DNA from: Prochlorococcus sp. AG-436-C13
GTDB taxonomy: Bacteria > Cyanobacteriota > Cyanobacteriia > PCC-6307 > Cyanobiaceae
DNA: 57,716 bases
Direction of reading: 5' to 3'
Assembly: GCA_003212695.1 (NCBI GenBank)
Contig: QCPC01000010.1
Coordinates: forward strand, 1 to 57,716
Shown: positions 55,659 through 57,716 of the stretch, in pieces
Layout: each line of letters begins with the position of its first letter
Numbering within the stretch: position 1 is the first letter of the stretch
Translations under genes and position numbers: made by a program
Notes under the pieces: model-generated
The model's input: the letters and a program-made list of their open reading frames with translations, nothing else
Database searches by the model: none
What the model was told of the DNA's origin: nothing

Positions 55659-56024
55659 TTATTTACTAGGCATTTCTGAGACATCAAATAATTCCACTAA
55701 CTTTTTGAATTGGTCTTTATTGCTAATTAGTATATTTAGATTTGCAAAACCATCAGTTTTTATTTGTTGAACAAAGGTCTTGCTTAGTCCAATGCTAACG
55801 TTTTTCTTGCTTTGATTGGATGATGAATTTTCTTCATAGAGGAATTTTAGTCTTTCATATAAATACTCATATTCATTACAATCTTTTTCACGGGAAAATT
55901 TTGTTCCGTCTATAGCTTCAAATAAATCTTTTGGTTTGGCTGACTTTGAGAAAATAACACCTAGGAGTAAGCCTGTAGCTACTATGCCAACTAGGACTAC
56001 TAATCCAACATAAAAACTGTTCAT
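55659..56024 (-). CDS. Membrane-anchored hypothetical protein
   Basis: 121 residues: an N-terminal helix 'YVGLVVLVGIVATGLLLGVI', then a soluble domain, 'EAIDGTKFSREKDCNEYEYL', 'VQQIKTDGFANLNILISNKD'. The family is not recognised. Confidence 0.65.
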   Translation of the reverse strand: MNSFYVGLVVLVGIVATGLLLGVIFSKSAKPKDLFEAIDGTKFSREKDCNEYEYLYERLKFLYEENSSSNQSKKNVSIGLSKTFVQQIKTDGFANLNILISNKDQFKKLVELFDVSEMPSK

Positions 56025-56216
56025 TTGTCTTAGGCATGATCAACTTATATTATAGAAATAGGCGAATGGATTTTAGATATTGCGTAAAGTGTTGCATCGA
56101 TGTTGAGTTCTTCTTGAAGAGTTTCTTTTTCACTGAAGTTTTTTATTGCAAGCCTTGTTTTATTAATGCCTTAAAAACTAACAAGTGCTAAAACATAACT
56201 TAGTAATTTCTTCTTT

Positions 56217-56405
56217 ATGCCAATATTCTTTTCTGTAGCTCTTGACTTGGGTTCTCTCGAGATAGGAGTGATATTATTTTCTGGACTTGGATTTCTAATA
56301 ATGTTTGGATATAGTTCTGCTACAGGTGCTTATCAGGATTTAATAAAAACTACTCTGGATAATGATGAGGCTAGAAGAAAAAAGAAGTTACCGAATAGTC
56401 GTTAA
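56217..56405 (+). CDS. Small membrane protein (62 aa)
   Basis: MPIFFSVALDLGSLEIGVIL, 'FSGLGFLIMFGYSSATGAYQ' then a charged tail 'NDEARRKKKLPNSR'. Two hydrophobic stretches. The function is unknown. Confidence 0.65.
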   Translation: MPIFFSVALDLGSLEIGVILFSGLGFLIMFGYSSATGAYQDLIKTTLDNDEARRKKKLPNSR

Positions 56406-56467
56406 GAATCTTTATTGGAATTTATATTCTATTTGTCTCTGTAACTATTTATATTTAACCTAATTGA

Positions 56468-56707
56468 TTATCTATTGAAACTGATCTGTTGGTGGTGTTC
56501 ATAGCTTTTAATTTGACTATCAAGTGAAAATAAATATTTTTCTATAGATTCTAGTTCATTTCTTAAATGAAATCGTTTGGCTTGTAAGGCTTTGAACCTT
56601 CTGTACATCTCCGCTAAGCGCCTACCACGATTTTCCTCTGTTGATAAGTACTTGGATGGTCTCTCGTTTAACGAGGCGTTGAATTGACTGCTCATGACAT
56701 GCTCCAT
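56468..56707 (-). CDS. Coiled-coil hypothetical protein (79 aa)
   Basis: 'ENRGRRLAEMYRRFKALQAK', then 'RNELESIEKYLFSLDSQIKS', a clear two-helix coiled coil. The start may be ATG 56707 or ATG 56695 (MSSQF). The family is unknown. Confidence 0.6.
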   Translation of the reverse strand: MEHVMSSQFNASLNERPSKYLSTEENRGRRLAEMYRRFKALQAKRFHLRNELESIEKYLFSLDSQIKSYEHHQQISFNR

Positions 56708-57294
56708 GTTTTTTGCCGAAAGAGCTAGTAGATTAAAAGCCTTTCTAATGCCTTGAGCTAATAATAAGAAAGAATCAACCTAGGCCTTGAACCTGTTCTA
56801 TATGATTTAAAGCATAGAGTAAATGCGCCTTAACGCTCAAGCATTTCAACCTCAGCCTAATTACCCCAGTAGTTATTACAAGTATTTCTACCATATAGCT
56901 TTTATTCCTACAAAAACTGAGGTGATACTTTGTTTGCAAGTAGAATAAAAGTTGTTGAGATTGATTATTTACTCTTGGAACATCTCAGTTGTTGAGTGAT
57001 AGATAAAGTTTGACTAGCTTGAGCAGATCTTTAAACTCTTCTTTTTATATTTAGCAACTATAGCTAATGCTCAAGGAGTTATAGTTTTTATTATCTCTAT
57101 TGCAGGTTGAATAATCTTATTGTTTTTTTATATTTACCATTCAGTATATTCTGGATCCAAGAATTAACTGATACATTGACTATAAATTAAAGGCTGACTA
57201 ATCAATAGAGAGAATGCTTTAGATCCATATTGCCATTTCCTATTAAGGAAAAACCATTCCAATTTTTTTTACTAGGTAGTCCTTGTATTCCATA
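56708..57294. other. Gene-free AT-rich gap
   Basis: About 590 bases without a supported frame on either strand. No repeat copy or strong hairpin was recognised. Confidence 0.35.
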
Positions 57295-57558
57295 ATGAGG
57301 AAAGTAAAACAGTCATATAGTTGTTCTCAAGCTATTCTGGATGTATCACGAGATGGATCCAATCCAATGCCTGCAGCCTCAGTAACTAAGCCAAAGACCA
57401 CTTCTTTAGGAGTGGGAACACAAACATCTCAGTCTCTATATGCTTCTACTCAATCTAGATTCGCAACCAGTCAACTCATAAAAAATTTGGGTTCTGGTAA
57501 TAATGGTGTTCATTTCTTCTTTTCAAATGGATTGAGAACAGCTCACGGTAGGGATTAA
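57295..57558 (+). CDS. Hypothetical protein (87 aa)
   Basis: ATG 57295 preferred over TTG 57283: MRKVKQSYSCSQAILDVSRD, a Ser/Thr-rich low-complexity middle 'GTQTSQSLYASTQSRFATSQ' and a C-terminal 'NNGVHFFFSNGLRTAHGRD'. Not recognised. The last 158 bases of the window contain no gene. Confidence 0.45.
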   Translation: MRKVKQSYSCSQAILDVSRDGSNPMPAASVTKPKTTSLGVGTQTSQSLYASTQSRFATSQLIKNLGSGNNGVHFFFSNGLRTAHGRD

Positions 57559-57716
57559 TTAAGTAAAAGAAGCTAATTTAAAGTCAAAAAATTATAAACA
57601 GACAAATATAACTATGAAATCACAGAAGATGAAATTTTGCGTCGAGAAATAAACTATTTGATTTCAGTTGTTGATTTTTTGCAAGGAATATAAGAAGTAC
57701 CTTCGATAGTTAAGTC

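Overview
The window looks like chromosome of a low-light-adapted Prochlorococcus (or a very close marine picocyanobacterium). The evidence is AT-rich DNA, many tiny single-membrane-span proteins, two clusters of high-light-inducible (Hli) proteins, a CP12-like peptide, DUF2811/DUF2839/DUF4278/DUF2905 proteins and a B12-riboswitch-controlled HupE. No rRNA, tRNA or CRISPR array was found. All calls come from reading the sequence; no database search was run.

Layout. 0-9 kb: a serine protease-TPR fusion, the arsenical exporter ArsJ, a cupin, an OsmC-like protein, a CP12-like mini-protein, a stand-alone DnaB helicase domain and a ribbon-helix-helix protein. 9-18 kb: two type IV pilin-like genes, a regulator-like protein, cupins, small membrane proteins, a zinc metalloprotease and a lipoprotein. 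18-24.6 kb: an autotransporter adhesin, hupE with a cobalamin riboswitch, the N-terminal part of an integrase and two DUF2811 genes. 24.6-31 kb: many tiny genes, several decayed copies (a YHCH-motif gene with an in-frame stop, a nonsense-interrupted paralogue of the 7-kb gene, a degraded copy of the 15.6-kb gene) and a five-gene hli operon. 30.7-35.3 kb: gamma-glutamyltransferase, a HesB/IscA-like protein and a voltage-gated-type potassium channel.

35.4-43 kb is the clearest functional unit, a zinc-homeostasis island: two COG0523 (CobW-type) GTPases, a WD40 protein, a small partner protein, ZnuA, ZnuC, a Fur-family regulator (Zur) and ZnuB, with a Zur-like operator between znuA and znuC. One GTPase and the periplasmic ZnuA carry the same extra domain of about 110 residues, which is the most unusual observation here. 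43-58 kb holds a T4-endonuclease-V-like DNA repair enzyme, sdhCAB, a structured leader ahead of a DUF4278 mini-protein, a DMT transporter, an SDR enzyme, two more hli genes and small proteins.

A degenerate interspersed repeat recurs in the intergenic gaps. It combines a tandem 11-bp motif with a 'TTCATTAGCCAGTAG ... GCCATGGGATCTCAGCG' block. Together with the decayed genes, the integrase remnant and the duplicated loci, it suggests an accessory, rearranging part of the genome with conserved gene blocks embedded in it.
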